Shown here one piece after another: positions 32,516 through 40,422 of a stretch of 53,700 nucleotides of DNA. A program made the translations under genes and the position numbers. The notes beneath the pieces are model-generated. The model was not told the DNA's origin, did no database searches, and was given only the letters and a program-made list of their open reading frames with translations. Position 1 is the first letter of the stretch; each line of letters starts with the position of its first letter. The stretch spans positions 1 to 53,700 of the forward strand of contig NZ_JAANMS010000034.1 in the NCBI RefSeq assembly GCF_011250565.1. The letters are read 5' to 3'. Source of the stretch: Nocardioides sp. IC4_145. GTDB taxonomy: Bacteria > Actinomycetota > Actinomycetes > Propionibacteriales > Nocardioidaceae.

Positions 32516-33109
32516 TCAGCCGATCTTGCGCGCGGCGCGGCGCGCGGCGAGCTCGTCGCTCGCGGTCGGCGCGGCCTCGTCGGCGGTGCGCTCGCTCGGC
32601 AGCTCGGCGAGGGTGCCCTCGATCTCGCGCCAGACACCGCCGATCGCGATGCCGAAGACGCCCTGGCCGCCCTGGAGCAGATCGATGACCTCGTCGTTGC
32701 TGGTGCACTCGTAGACCGAGGCGCCGTCGCTCATCAGCGTCACGCGGGTCAGGTCGTCGGTGCCGCGCTCGCGCAGGTGCTGGACCGCGGTGCGGATCTG
32801 CTGCAGCGAGATGCCGGCGTCGAGCAGGCGCTTGATGACCTTGAGCAGCAGGATGTCGCGGAAGGAGTAGAGCCGCTGCGAACCGGAGCCGCTGGCGCCG
32901 CGCACAGTGGGCTCGACCAGGCCGGTGCGGGCCCAGTAGTCCAGCTGGCGGTAGGTGATGCCGGCGGCGTTGCACGCGGTGGGGCCGCGGTAGCCGGTGT
33001 CACTGGGCAGGGGCGAGACGTCGTCGGTGAAGAGAAGACCCTGCTCCTCGGCCACCTCGGCCGCGACCGCGGCCTCGGGGTGCTCGCCCTGCTGCTCCTG
33101 CTCGTTCAC
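32516..33109 (-). CDS. MerR-family regulator (Rv1830-like)
   Basis: 197 aa. The DNA-binding helix-turn-helix and wing are at about residues 45-90 (ITYRQLDYWARTGLVEP then SQRLYSFRDILLLKVIKRLL), followed by a dimer helix and a C-terminal domain. Its place between gcvP and the bifunctional nuclease gene is that of Rv1830 in mycobacteria. The GTG start is supported by GGAGG at 5 bases. A perfect 21-bp MerR-type palindrome lies about 150 bases before the start, so autoregulation or control by the neighbouring FtsR-like protein is plausible. Confidence 0.9.
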   Translation of the reverse strand: MNEQEQQGEHPEAAVAAEVAEEQGLLFTDDVSPLPSDTGYRGPTACNAAGITYRQLDYWARTGLVEPTVRGASGSGSQRLYSFRDILLLKVIKRLLDAGISLQQIRTAVQHLRERGTDDLTRVTLMSDGASVYECTSNDEVIDLLQGGQGVFGIAIGGVWREIEGTLAELPSERTADEAAPTASDELAARRAARKIG

Positions 33110-33260
33110 ACGGTCCTCCGTGGGTCTACTCCGTTGTGCGTAACTACCGGGGAAGGTGCCGTGATCGCGGAGCGCAACCACAACGGTGGAGTTACAACAG
33201 AGACAGTTCAAGGTAGGCCCCACCAACGGAGCCGTCAAAGATCCTGGCGGCGTGTCGGAA

Positions 33261-33281
33261 CCCTCAACCTGAGGTTGAGGG
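33261..33281. promoter_or_regulatory. MerR-type operator candidate upstream of the Rv1830-like gene
   Basis: A perfect palindrome with 10-base arms and a 1-base centre (CCCTCAACCT-G-AGGTTGAGGG), 8 bases past the nuclease stop and upstream of the merR gene. AGGTTGAGG half-sites of this kind fit MerR-family operators. A related GAGGTTGA half-site recurs before garA. Binding protein not known; the two MerR products of this block are the candidates. Confidence 0.55.
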
Positions 33282-33289
33282 TCAGCGTC

Positions 33290-33757
33290 TCAGCGGGACT
33301 CGAAGTCCTCGGGCGTGACCTGGTCGAGGAACTCGCGGAACTTCTCGACCTCGTCCTCCTGCTCGGCAGGCACGGCGAGCCCGGCCTCGTCGAGGACCTC
33401 CTCGGCGCACACGATGCGCGTGCCGGTGCGCAGCGCGAGCGCGATCGAGTCGGAGGGACGAGCGCTGACCTCGGCACCGGTGCCGAAGACCAGCGTCGCG
33501 AAGAAGACGCCGTCCTTGACGTCGGTGATCCGGACCTCGGTGAGCTCGTTGCCGGTCGCCTCGAGGACGTCCTTCATCAAGTCGTGCGTCAGGGGGCGCG
33601 GCGGGACCACGCCCTGCTGGGCGAACGCGATCGCGGTGGCCTCGACCGCACCGATCCAGATCGGGAGGTACCGCTCCCCCGTCACCTCGCGCAGCAGCAC
33701 GATCGGCTGGTTCGACGGCATCTCCACCCGGACACCCATGACATCGACTTCGCGCAC
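33290..33757 (-). CDS. Bifunctional nuclease family protein (DUF151; Rv1829-like)
   Basis: 155 aa. The conserved core is present: LPIWIGAVEATAIAFAQQG near residues 31-49, RPLTHDLMKDVL near 54-65, and ARPSDSIALALRTGTRI near 99-115. Plant and thermophile relatives show DNase/RNase activity; the bacterial role is unclear. In mycobacteria the gene is flanked by the same two MerR genes, which matches here. It lies 86 bases after the FtsR-like gene. Confidence 0.92.
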   Translation of the reverse strand: MREVDVMGVRVEMPSNQPIVLLREVTGERYLPIWIGAVEATAIAFAQQGVVPPRPLTHDLMKDVLEATGNELTEVRITDVKDGVFFATLVFGTGAEVSARPSDSIALALRTGTRIVCAEEVLDEAGLAVPAEQEDEVEKFREFLDQVTPEDFESR

Positions 33758-33843
33758 ACCTTCACCCTACTCCCGCCCGGTGAGCCCGGACGGTCGCGCC
33801 GGGACGGACCGCGGTGTGCGTCGACGGCAGCGTCGCCCGGCGG

Positions 33844-34596
33844 TCAGGAGGAGCGGAGGCCGGCCTTGACCAAGGTGGCGTGGAGGCGGACGGAGAGGGC
33901 GGCGATCTCGGAGACGGCCTCCTCGGCGCGGGCCCGGGCGGCGGCGTCGCGACCGCGCTTGTGCGGGGCGACGACCTGCTCGACCAGGCCGACCTCGCGG
34001 TCGGCGGCGGTCTTGAACGCTCGGAGATGGCGCGGCTCGAAGCCGAAGTCGGCCAGCTCTCGAGCGGTCTGCGCGATCACCAGGGCGTCGGTGTCGTAGT
34101 GGCCGGTGCCGGGCTTGGCGCTGATCAGGCCGTACTGCTCGAGCTGGTCGAGCAGCTCCTCGGAGATCTCGGCGACCTTGACCAGCTCGCGGCGCGAGAG
34201 CCGCATGCCGTCGTGGCGTCGGAACGACTCCGGGCTGGGCAGGCCGTCGGCGGAGAGCGCGACCTTCGGCACGGTGGGCACGACCGGCTCGATCGCCGGC
34301 GGCTCGAGGCCGCGGTCGATGGCGTCGAGGTGCTCGCCGATGACCTTGAGCGGCAGGTAGTGGTCCCGCTGCATGCGCAGGACGTACCGCAACCGGTCGA
34401 CGTCGTCCGGCGAGAACTTCCGGTAGCCGGCCGGCGTCCGCTCGGGCTTGATCAGCCCCTTGTCCTCGAGGAAGCGGATCTTGGGGATGGTGACGCCTGG
34501 GAAGTCCGGTCGGAGGTGGTCGAGGACCTCCCCGATGTTCATCCGGGCGCGCGGCGCCCCGGCGGCGCCTGCGGCGGCCGAGCCGATCGAGCTCAT
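33844..34596 (-). CDS. ftsR: MerR-family regulator FtsR (Rv1828-like)
   Basis: 250 aa. The winged helix spans about residues 19-75 (MNIGEVLDHL, then TIPKIRFLEDKGLIKPERT, then YRKFSPDDVDRLRYVLRMQRD). The long C-terminal domain is characteristic of the Rv1828 / Cg1631 group. In Corynebacterium this regulator activates ftsZ. Position directly after garA (11 bases) is conserved. The Ala/Gly-rich first 18 residues may be unneeded: a second ATG at residue 19 begins the conserved domain. FtsR identity comes from synteny plus domain. Confidence 0.85.
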   Translation of the reverse strand: MSSIGSAAAGAAGAPRARMNIGEVLDHLRPDFPGVTIPKIRFLEDKGLIKPERTPAGYRKFSPDDVDRLRYVLRMQRDHYLPLKVIGEHLDAIDRGLEPPAIEPVVPTVPKVALSADGLPSPESFRRHDGMRLSRRELVKVAEISEELLDQLEQYGLISAKPGTGHYDTDALVIAQTARELADFGFEPRHLRAFKTAADREVGLVEQVVAPHKRGRDAAARARAEEAVSEIAALSVRLHATLVKAGLRSS

Positions 34597-34607
34597 GTGC
34601 GGGCGGC

Positions 34608-35138
34608 TCAGCCGGCCTGGTGCCCGGCGAAGAACACCAGGCGGTACTTGCCGATCTGCACCTCGTCGCCGTCCTTGAGCTGCACCTTGTCGATGCGGTC
34701 GCGGTTGACGTACGTGCCGTTCAACGAGCCCACGTCGCTGACCGTGAACGTGTCGCCGTCGCGGTCGAACTGCGCGTGGCGACGGGAGACCGTCACGTCG
34801 TCGAGGAAGATCTCGCTCTCGGGGTGCCGCCCCGCGGTCACCACGTCGGCGTCGAGGAGGAACCGGCTGCCCGACCCGGGGCCGCGCTGCACCACCAGCA
34901 GCGCGTGGCCGGCCGGCAGGGCGTCGACCGCGGCGGCGTCGACGGGGTTGAGCTGCCGGTCGGAGGTCTCGGTCTTCTCGCCGAGCCCGATCTGGATCGT
35001 GGCGGTCGAGTCACCCTGGCCCACCGGCGGCGTCGCCGGAGCCGTGGTCTCGTCCGCGGTCACCAGCTTGGTGCCGCACTGCGAGCAGAAGCGGGCGTCG
35101 TCGGGGTTCTGCCTGCCACACGCGGTGCAGAACGGCAT
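34608..35138 (-). CDS. garA: FHA-domain regulator GarA with N-terminal zinc ribbon
   Basis: 176 aa. The N-terminus is a zinc ribbon (CTACGRQN ... FCSQCGTK), then a Thr-rich linker containing ETT near residues 29-31. In mycobacterial GarA, an ETT motif is where serine/threonine kinases act. The C-terminal FHA domain has GRHPESEIFLDDVTVSRRHAQF and SLNGTYVNRDRI. GarA senses phosphorylation and restrains 2-oxoglutarate use and glutamate metabolism. GGAGG stands 7 bases before the ATG. The mycobacterial protein lacks the zinc ribbon, so this is an extended form. Confidence 0.9.
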   Translation of the reverse strand: MPFCTACGRQNPDDARFCSQCGTKLVTADETTAPATPPVGQGDSTATIQIGLGEKTETSDRQLNPVDAAAVDALPAGHALLVVQRGPGSGSRFLLDADVVTAGRHPESEIFLDDVTVSRRHAQFDRDGDTFTVSDVGSLNGTYVNRDRIDKVQLKDGDEVQIGKYRLVFFAGHQAG

Positions 35139-35184
35139 CGGGCATCCTCCGGGGTCCGGCATTCGGGCGGTGCGAGTAGTGGTG

Positions 35185-35217
35185 CAACCCTCACCTCGGG
35201 GCTGAGGTTGACGGTTG
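35185..35217. promoter_or_regulatory. MerR-type operator candidate in front of garA
   Basis: An imperfect palindrome, CAACCCTCACCTC on one side and GAGGTTGACGGTTG on the other, 5 bases apart and differing by one indel. It lies about 50 bases before the garA ATG. It shares the AGGTTGA half-site with the perfect palindrome at 33.26 kb, so both may be bound by the same MerR protein encoded in this block. Confidence 0.5.
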
Positions 35218-35295
35218 TCCGAACCTATCAGCCGGGGACGGTCGATCAAGCCGTACCGGAAAGGCCGCGGTCGGCGGGAGCGGGCCGGTGGCGGG

Positions 35296-35327
35296 GTCGG
35301 CATCCCAAGTGAACTTGGGATGCCGAC
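35296..35327. repeat. Perfect intergenic palindrome D (15-bp arms)
   Basis: Arms GTCGGCATCCCAAGT and its exact complement around a 2-base centre, in the 396-base gap between garA and the TasA-like gene. A second, looser hairpin follows at 35329-35376 (CTTCTCGGCC with GGCCGAGAAG). It could be an operator serving either divergent gene. The remaining gap holds no coding sequence that I can support. Confidence 0.7.
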
Positions 35328-35534
35328 GCTTCTCGGCCATCGCAACGGCCGACAAGCGGTGAGAAGGGCCGAGAAGTGGGGCGCGGGACGCCGACTCAGG
35401 GGTCTTGCGGGGCTCTTGAGGAAACGTCGGGGATGAGCCGGGGGGTGCCTTGATCTGGGCTCGGCAGAGTTCAGGTCATCAAGCAACAACGGCGTCGGAG
35501 AGACCGGCGGCCCCCTCCCGAAAGGCTCCCCCCG

Positions 35535-36179
35535 ATGACGAACACCACCGCCGCCCGCAAGAACCGCAAGAACCGCAAGACCGCCGCCAAGCTGGTCGCC
35601 TCGGTCGCCCTCGTCGCCGGCGCCGCCTCCGTCGCGGGCCTCGGCACGTTCGGTGCGTTCACCTCCACCACCTCGGCCTCCGAGTCCGTCGCGGCCGGCA
35701 CCATCGTCCTGGGCCAGGGCACCTCCACCCAGGGCCCCGCGATCGCCGCCACCGGCCTGGTCCCCGGCGACACCGTCGAGCGCGACATCGTCCTGACCCG
35801 CGGCGCCAACGACGAGAAGTTCGGCACCGTCTCCCTCACCACCACCGCGACCGCGACCAACCTGCTCTCCACCGACACCACCAACGGCCTGCAGATCAGC
35901 ATCGACCAGTGCGCCACCGCCTGGACCAAGGCCGACCCCACCAAGACCAACGGCAAGCTCCAGTGCGCCGGCCCCACCACCCAGGTCCTCGCCCCCCGCC
36001 CGGTCATCGGCGCCAACCTCGCCCTCGAGAAGGCCACCACCACGCTCAACGACGCCAAGGTCTCCAACCTCCGCGTCACCCTGAAGTTCCCCGAGGCCGC
36101 CGACAACAAGTTCCAGGGCCTCGCCAACACCGTCAACCTCACCTTCGACGCCACCCAGCGCACCGCCGAGAACCGCTGA
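35535..36179 (+). CDS. TasA/CalY-like secreted protein with SipW-type signal peptide
   Basis: 214 aa. A basic start (ARKNRKNRKTAAKL) and hydrophobic core end in GLGTFGAFTSTTSASESVAAGTI. This is the layout of SipW-dependent signal peptides of the TasA/camelysin class, whose Bacillus members form extracellular fibres. The mature part is rich in Thr, Ala and Asn, with two Cys (near 126 and 150) and beta-strand-like repeats. No signal peptidase gene is adjacent. It sits alone between garA and gcvH, which are neighbours in mycobacteria. A perfect 18-bp hairpin follows. Fibre formation is inference. Confidence 0.75.
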   Translation: MTNTTAARKNRKNRKTAAKLVASVALVAGAASVAGLGTFGAFTSTTSASESVAAGTIVLGQGTSTQGPAIAATGLVPGDTVERDIVLTRGANDEKFGTVSLTTTATATNLLSTDTTNGLQISIDQCATAWTKADPTKTNGKLQCAGPTTQVLAPRPVIGANLALEKATTTLNDAKVSNLRVTLKFPEAADNKFQGLANTVNLTFDATQRTAENR

Positions 36180-36214
36180 CCCAGCGAGGACCGGAGAAGA
36201 ACGCCGGCGCACAG

Positions 36215-36254
36215 CACGAGACCCCGGTCGCCGAACGGCGACCGGGGTCTCGTG
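36215..36254. terminator. Bidirectional hairpin terminator
   Basis: A perfect 18-bp stem (CACGAGACCCCGGTCGCC and its complement) with a 4-base GAAC loop, between the convergent TasA-like gene and gcvH, 35 and 12 bases from their stops. Best terminator candidate in the window. Confidence 0.9.
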
Positions 36255-36266
36255 CGTGTGCGTGGA

Positions 36267-36653
36267 TCAGGAGTCGAGCGAGGCCTCGTACGCCGCGGCG
36301 TCCATGAGGGCGTCGACGTCGCCGCTGTCGGCGGGCACGACCTCGAAGAGCCAGCCCCCGCCGTACGGATCGCTGTTCACCAGCTCGGGCGTCGCGTCGA
36401 GGGAGTCGTTGCGCGCGACGACCTCGCCGGTGACCGGGGCGTAGACGTCGCTGACCGACTTCGTGGACTCCAGCTCACCGCAGGTGGAACCGGCCTCGAT
36501 GGTCGCGCCGACCTCGGGCAGGGAGACGTAGACGATGTCGCCGAGCGCGTCCTGGGCGTAGTGCGTGATGCCCACGCGCACGGAGCCCTCGGTCTCGCCG
36601 GGGGTGCGCAGCCACTCGTGCTCGCTGGTGTACTTCAGGTCCTCGGGGTACAA
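36267..36653 (-). CDS. gcvH: Glycine cleavage system H protein
   Basis: 128 aa lipoyl carrier that shuttles the aminomethyl group between P, T and L proteins. The N-terminus has YTSEHEWLR near residue 9. The lipoylated Lys is in [12 protein letters not shown] near residue 65, and the end is [24 protein letters not shown]. Length and start are normal. It follows the DUF881 gene by 58 bases on the same strand. Unlike gcvP it has no riboswitch. Confidence 0.96.
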   Translation of the reverse strand: MYPEDLKYTSEHEWLRTPGETEGSVRVGITHYAQDALGDIVYVSLPEVGATIEAGSTCGELESTKSVSDVYAPVTGEVVARNDSLDATPELVNSDPYGGGWLFEVVPADSGDVDALMDAAAYEASLDS

Positions 36654-36711
36654 CGCGGTCTCCAGTCGGTGGCTCGGTGGACAGGTGGGTGGACAGGTCG
36701 GTGGCTCGACC

Positions 36712-37458
36712 CTACTGGCCGGCCGGGTCGAGGTCGGGCGAGGCGTACTCGGGCTGCCGCGGCTCGCGCACGCTCTCGATGTCGAGCGAGGACAGCTCCT
36801 GGATGTCGACCTCGGCGTTGGCCTCCTGCAGCTCCGACACCACGCCGCGGGCGATGGAGATCGCGCCGCTGAGCGTGTCGGGTGCGCCGATGGCGTCGAG
36901 GACGTACGGCGGGCCGAGCAGCTCGCCGTCCACGACGAGGCCGCCCTCGGCCTCGGCGAACGACGACTGCGCCACCAACCGCACCTTGCCGTTGAGCTGC
37001 ATCGCCTCCGCGTTCGAGGTGCGCAGCTCCTGGATCAGGTCGATGAAGTCCTGGACCCCGACGGCCGTGTCGGTCTCGGTGATGGTGACCCGGATGCCGG
37101 GGCCGGTCACGGGCACCGTGCCAGCGAGGATCGCCAGGGTGTCGGCCTGGGTCTGCGCCTCCTCCAGCGCCGTGCCGACGCGCCGGGTGTCGGTGCGCAG
37201 GTCCTCGCGGGCCTCCTCGAGGCGCTCGATCTCCGACTCGGCCCGCTGAGTGGTGCCGGCGAGGCCGTTGAGGACGTCGATGAGGTCCTGCTCGCGCAGG
37301 CCGGCGTAGGTGGTGTCGACCTCGGTCGACCGCACCTGGACGATGCCCGCGAACCCGACGAGCGCGAGCAGCACGCCGACGACGACCTGGCTGCGCGAGG
37401 GCTTGAGCACCGCGTGCAGCAGCCGGGTCCGTCCACTCGACGGCGTCGGGTCAGGCAT
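36712..37458 (-). CDS. DUF881 membrane-anchored protein (Rv1825-like)
   Basis: 248 aa. One membrane segment ([19 protein letters not shown]) near residues 24-42 is followed by a coiled coil (about 70-105) and a DUF881 domain with [18 protein letters not shown] near 118-135. Relatives in Bacillus and mycobacteria lie beside division genes; the role is unclear. It overlaps the small basic protein gene by 8 bases. Second of two DUF881 genes flanking that gene, as in mycobacteria. Confidence 0.88.
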   Translation of the reverse strand: MPDPTPSSGRTRLLHAVLKPSRSQVVVGVLLALVGFAGIVQVRSTEVDTTYAGLREQDLIDVLNGLAGTTQRAESEIERLEEAREDLRTDTRRVGTALEEAQTQADTLAILAGTVPVTGPGIRVTITETDTAVGVQDFIDLIQELRTSNAEAMQLNGKVRLVAQSSFAEAEGGLVVDGELLGPPYVLDAIGAPDTLSGAISIARGVVSELQEANAEVDIQELSSLDIESVREPRQPEYASPDLDPAGQ

Positions 37459-37783
37459 GGAACAGGTGGCGGCGGATGGCCGCGACGTTGGAGAAGATCC
37501 GGATGCCGAGGACGACGATGACGCCGGTCGAGAGCTGGCCGCCCACGCCGAGCTTGTCGCCCAGGTAGACGATCGCGGCGGCGATGACGACGTTGGAGAC
37601 GAACGAGACGACGAAGACCTTGTCGTCGAAGATCCCGTCGAGGTAGGCCCGCAGGCCGCCGAAGACCGCGTCGAGCGCGGCGACCACGGCGATCGGCAGG
37701 TAGGGCTCGAGGCCGAGCGGCACGTCGGGCTGGAAGACCAGTCCCAGCACGATGCCGACCAGCAGGCCGAGCGCGGCGATCAC
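37451..37783 (-). CDS. sbp: Small basic protein family (DUF1290; Rv1824-like)
   Basis: 110 aa membrane protein with three hydrophobic segments. The conserved central stretch YLPIAVVAALDAVFGGLRA is near residues 28-46 and GIRIFSNVAAIRRH near the end. Function unknown across the family, but the gene is widely kept next to DUF881 and division genes. The start overlaps the upstream DUF881 stop in an ATGA. Confidence 0.9.
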   Translation of the reverse strand: MIAALGLLVGIVLGLVFQPDVPLGLEPYLPIAVVAALDAVFGGLRAYLDGIFDDKVFVVSFVSNVVIAAAIVYLGDKLGVGGQLSTGVIVVLGIRIFSNVAAIRRHLFHA

Positions 37784-38688
37784 GGCGTCTCCTCCGGGGG
37801 TCCCTTGTCGTCGTCCCCGAGCGGCCGCACGGAGCGCAGCTCGCGCAGCCGGGCGGCCGGCAGCTCGAGGTTGTCGTCGTTGTCCATGTCGAAGGCTATG
37901 CCGTAGTCGTCCCTCAGCTGCAGCATCCAGCTCCCCTCGGTGGAGTCGAGGAAGCGGGACTGGAGCGTACGGGTGTCACCGATCGCCTCCACGCGGTACG
38001 GCGGGGACAGGTTGACTTTGTTCACCCGCACCACCAGGCCGGAGCTCCGGATGGCCGACAGCGCGGTGAGCCGCTGGCCGTTGACCGCGATCGCCTCGGC
38101 GCCGACCCGCCACAGCCCGTTGACGGCGATCCGCAGGTCGAGGTCCTTGACCTCGCTGTCGATGATCTCCGGCGGCCCGTCGTCGAGGGTGATGACGACG
38201 CCGGGGCCGCGCACGGCGACGTACCCCGTCCGCGTCTGCACCCGTCGCAGCCGCGTCACCTCCGCCTCGTGGCTCGCGCGGGCGCGGGTGAGGCTGTCCT
38301 CGAGCTCGGCGTTCTCCTCGCGCAGGTCGACGATCCGGTCCTGGAGGCCGGCCACCCGCTCCCGCTCGTCGGTGACGCGGCGGACCAGGGTGGCACGGCT
38401 GGCGGCGTCGACGTCCTCGTTGCGCGAGGTCTGCACGAAGGCCGTCGTGGCCAGCACGCCGAAGACGACCGCGACGACCGCGGCGACCCGGTGCCGCGCG
38501 TGTGCCGGCCGAGCGGCCTGCTCGCTCGCGTCCGGGGCGGCTGTCCGGGCCGCGAGCGCCCGGCGCTCGGCCGCGTGGAGGTAGTCCTCGTCGAGCGACT
38601 GCTGGGTGATGAGCGTCAGCAACGGGAGCCGCACCCGCTCCGGCGTCAGCCGGTCCGGCTCGGGCGTCCCCTCGCGCTCGTCAGGCAT
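37780..38688 (-). CDS. DUF881 membrane-anchored protein (Rv1823-like)
   Basis: 302 aa. A cytosolic Glu/Arg-rich N-terminus (LTLITQQSLDEDYLHAAERR) precedes one membrane segment near residues 70-88, a coiled coil near 95-140, and the DUF881 domain with VRGPGVVITLDDG near 152 and VRVNKVNLSPPYRVEAIGD near 220. Longer than the second DUF881 protein by the N-terminal tail. It overlaps the pgsA-like gene upstream by 8 bases and the sbp gene downstream by 4, so the four-gene run looks like one coupled unit. Confidence 0.88.
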   Translation of the reverse strand: MPDEREGTPEPDRLTPERVRLPLLTLITQQSLDEDYLHAAERRALAARTAAPDASEQAARPAHARHRVAAVVAVVFGVLATTAFVQTSRNEDVDAASRATLVRRVTDERERVAGLQDRIVDLREENAELEDSLTRARASHEAEVTRLRRVQTRTGYVAVRGPGVVITLDDGPPEIIDSEVKDLDLRIAVNGLWRVGAEAIAVNGQRLTALSAIRSSGLVVRVNKVNLSPPYRVEAIGDTRTLQSRFLDSTEGSWMLQLRDDYGIAFDMDNDDNLELPAARLRELRSVRPLGDDDKGPPEETP

Positions 38689-39286
38689 CGAGCGCCGTCC
38701 GGCGCCGCGGCTCGGTGGTGGCGAGCAGCGTCCGCACCTGCCAGGCGTAGAGCAGCCCGGCCCACCAGTAGAGGCCGATCCCCCACAGCGCGAAGGCCCA
38801 GCCGAGGACCTGCGCCAGCGCGGCGAGCGTGCCGTCGCCGTCGCCGAGGAAGAGCAGCGGGAACGCGTAGAGCAGGTTGAACGTCGCGGCCTTGCCGAGG
38901 AAGTGGACCGGCAGCGCGGTGTAGCCGCGGGTGCGCAGGAACGGCACGAGCACCCACAGCAGCAGGTCACGCAGCGGCAGCGAGATCGCCAGCCACCACG
39001 GGATGACGTCGCGCATCGCGAGGCCGACGACCGCGGCGAGGATGTAGAGCCGGTCCGCGATCGGGTCGAGCGCCTGGCCCAGGACGGTCACCTGGTCCCA
39101 CTTGCGCGCGAGGTAGCCGTCGAGCCAGTCGGTGACCCCGGAGACCATGAGCACGACCAGCGCCCACACGTCGGCCTCGGGGCCGAGGACCAGCCACAGG
39201 AAGAGCGGGACCCCGGCCAGCCGGAGCATGCTCAGCACGTTCGGCAGCGTCCACACGCGGTTCGTGCGGGGACGGTCGGCTGCCAC
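38681..39286 (-). CDS. pgsA: CDP-alcohol phosphatidyltransferase (PgsA-like; Rv1822-like)
   Basis: 201 aa integral membrane enzyme. The catalytic CDP-OH-P motif is intact: DGYLAR, eight residues, then GQALDPIAD, near residues 55-77, giving the D-G-x2-A-R-x8-G-x3-D-x3-D pattern. Four to six membrane helices follow. Such enzymes make phosphatidylglycerol phosphate, cardiolipin or related lipids from CDP-diacylglycerol; the exact acceptor is not settled by sequence. The GTG start just before NRVWTLPNVL is preferred. First gene of the coupled run ending in the second DUF881 gene. Confidence 0.88.
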   Translation of the reverse strand: MAADRPRTNRVWTLPNVLSMLRLAGVPLFLWLVLGPEADVWALVVLMVSGVTDWLDGYLARKWDQVTVLGQALDPIADRLYILAAVVGLAMRDVIPWWLAISLPLRDLLLWVLVPFLRTRGYTALPVHFLGKAATFNLLYAFPLLFLGDGDGTLAALAQVLGWAFALWGIGLYWWAGLLYAWQVRTLLATTEPRRRTALDA

Positions 39287-39351
39287 GCGCCACACCCTAA
39301 CCGCCGCGGGAGCGGCCCCGAAGCAGCAGGTCAGGCGCGGTGTGGCGGCCG

Positions 39352-40422
39352 TCAGACACCGGTCGTCGGGTTCGGCACGGGCTCCTCGTGGTGGGCGGCG
39401 TCGCGGATCTCGCCGACCAGCTCCTCGAGCACGTCCTCGAGCGTCGCCAGCCCCAGGGTGGTGCCCGCGGTGTCGACCACCCGGGCCATGTGGGCGCCGC
39501 GCCGCTGGAGCGTCTCCAGCGCGTCGTGCAGCGCCTCGTCGGCGGTGACCGGCGCGAAGGGCCGGACCCACTTGTCGTCCACCGGTCGCTCGCGGCGCTC
39601 CTCGTCGGGCTCGAGGACGTCCTTAATGTGCAGGTAGCCGACCAGGTCGCCGTCGGCTCCCGCCACCGGGAACCGGCTGAAGCCGGTCGCCGCGCACAAC
39701 GCCTCGACCTCCGCGGCGGTCGAGCCACGGCGTACGACGGTCAGGGTGTCGGTCGGCATGAGCACCGAGGCGACCGTCTTCTCGGTGAAGCCGAGCGCGC
39801 CGGCCAGCCGGTCGTACTCGTCTGCCTCGAGCAGGCCCTCGCCGCGGGACTCCTCGACCAGGGCCGCGACCTCCTCGCGCGTGAACGTGGACGTCAGCTC
39901 GTCCTTGGGCTCCACCCGCATCAGCCGGAGGATGCCGTTGGCCGCGGCGTTGAGCACCACGATGAGCGGCTTGAGCACCGTGACGACACCGAGCATCGGC
40001 GGTCCGAGGACCATCGCGGAGCGCTCCGGGCCGGCGATCGCGATGTTCTTCGGGACCATCTCGCCCAGCACGACGTGCAGGTAGGTCACCAGCGTCAGCG
40101 CGATGAGGAACGCGATCGGGTGCAGGAAGGCGTCGGGCACGCCGAGGGCGTGGATGCCCGGCTCGATCAGGTGCGCGATCGCGGGCTCGCCGACGGCGCC
40201 GAGGCCGAGCGAGCAAATCGTGATGCCGAGCTGGGCGCCCGCCATCATCAGCGAGACCTGCTCCATGGCGCGCAGCGTCGTGCGCGCCATGCGAGAGCCG
40301 GCCAGGGCGTGCGGCTCGACCTGGCTGCGGCGCGCGGAGACCAGGGCGAACTCCGCGCCGACGAAGAAGGCGTTGGCAGCCAGGAGAACGACGACGAGGA
40401 CGATGCCGGCGGTGTCGCTCAT
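39352..40422 (-). CDS. CNNM/HlyC-type transporter, short form
   Basis: 356 aa. The DUF21 (CNNM) membrane domain fills residues 1-185, with NAFFVGAEFALVSARRSQVE and LGEMVPKNIAIAGPERSA. Two CBS domains follow at about 200-345. The chain ends right after the second CBS domain (LEDVLEELVGEI), without the C-terminal CorC/HlyC domain that its neighbour has. CNNM proteins move magnesium or guard against its imbalance. It overlaps the upstream paralog by 4 bases (ATGA), so a heterodimer is plausible. Confidence 0.9.
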   Translation of the reverse strand: MSDTAGIVLVVVLLAANAFFVGAEFALVSARRSQVEPHALAGSRMARTTLRAMEQVSLMMAGAQLGITICSLGLGAVGEPAIAHLIEPGIHALGVPDAFLHPIAFLIALTLVTYLHVVLGEMVPKNIAIAGPERSAMVLGPPMLGVVTVLKPLIVVLNAAANGILRLMRVEPKDELTSTFTREEVAALVEESRGEGLLEADEYDRLAGALGFTEKTVASVLMPTDTLTVVRRGSTAAEVEALCAATGFSRFPVAGADGDLVGYLHIKDVLEPDEERRERPVDDKWVRPFAPVTADEALHDALETLQRRGAHMARVVDTAGTTLGLATLEDVLEELVGEIRDAAHHEEPVPNPTTGV

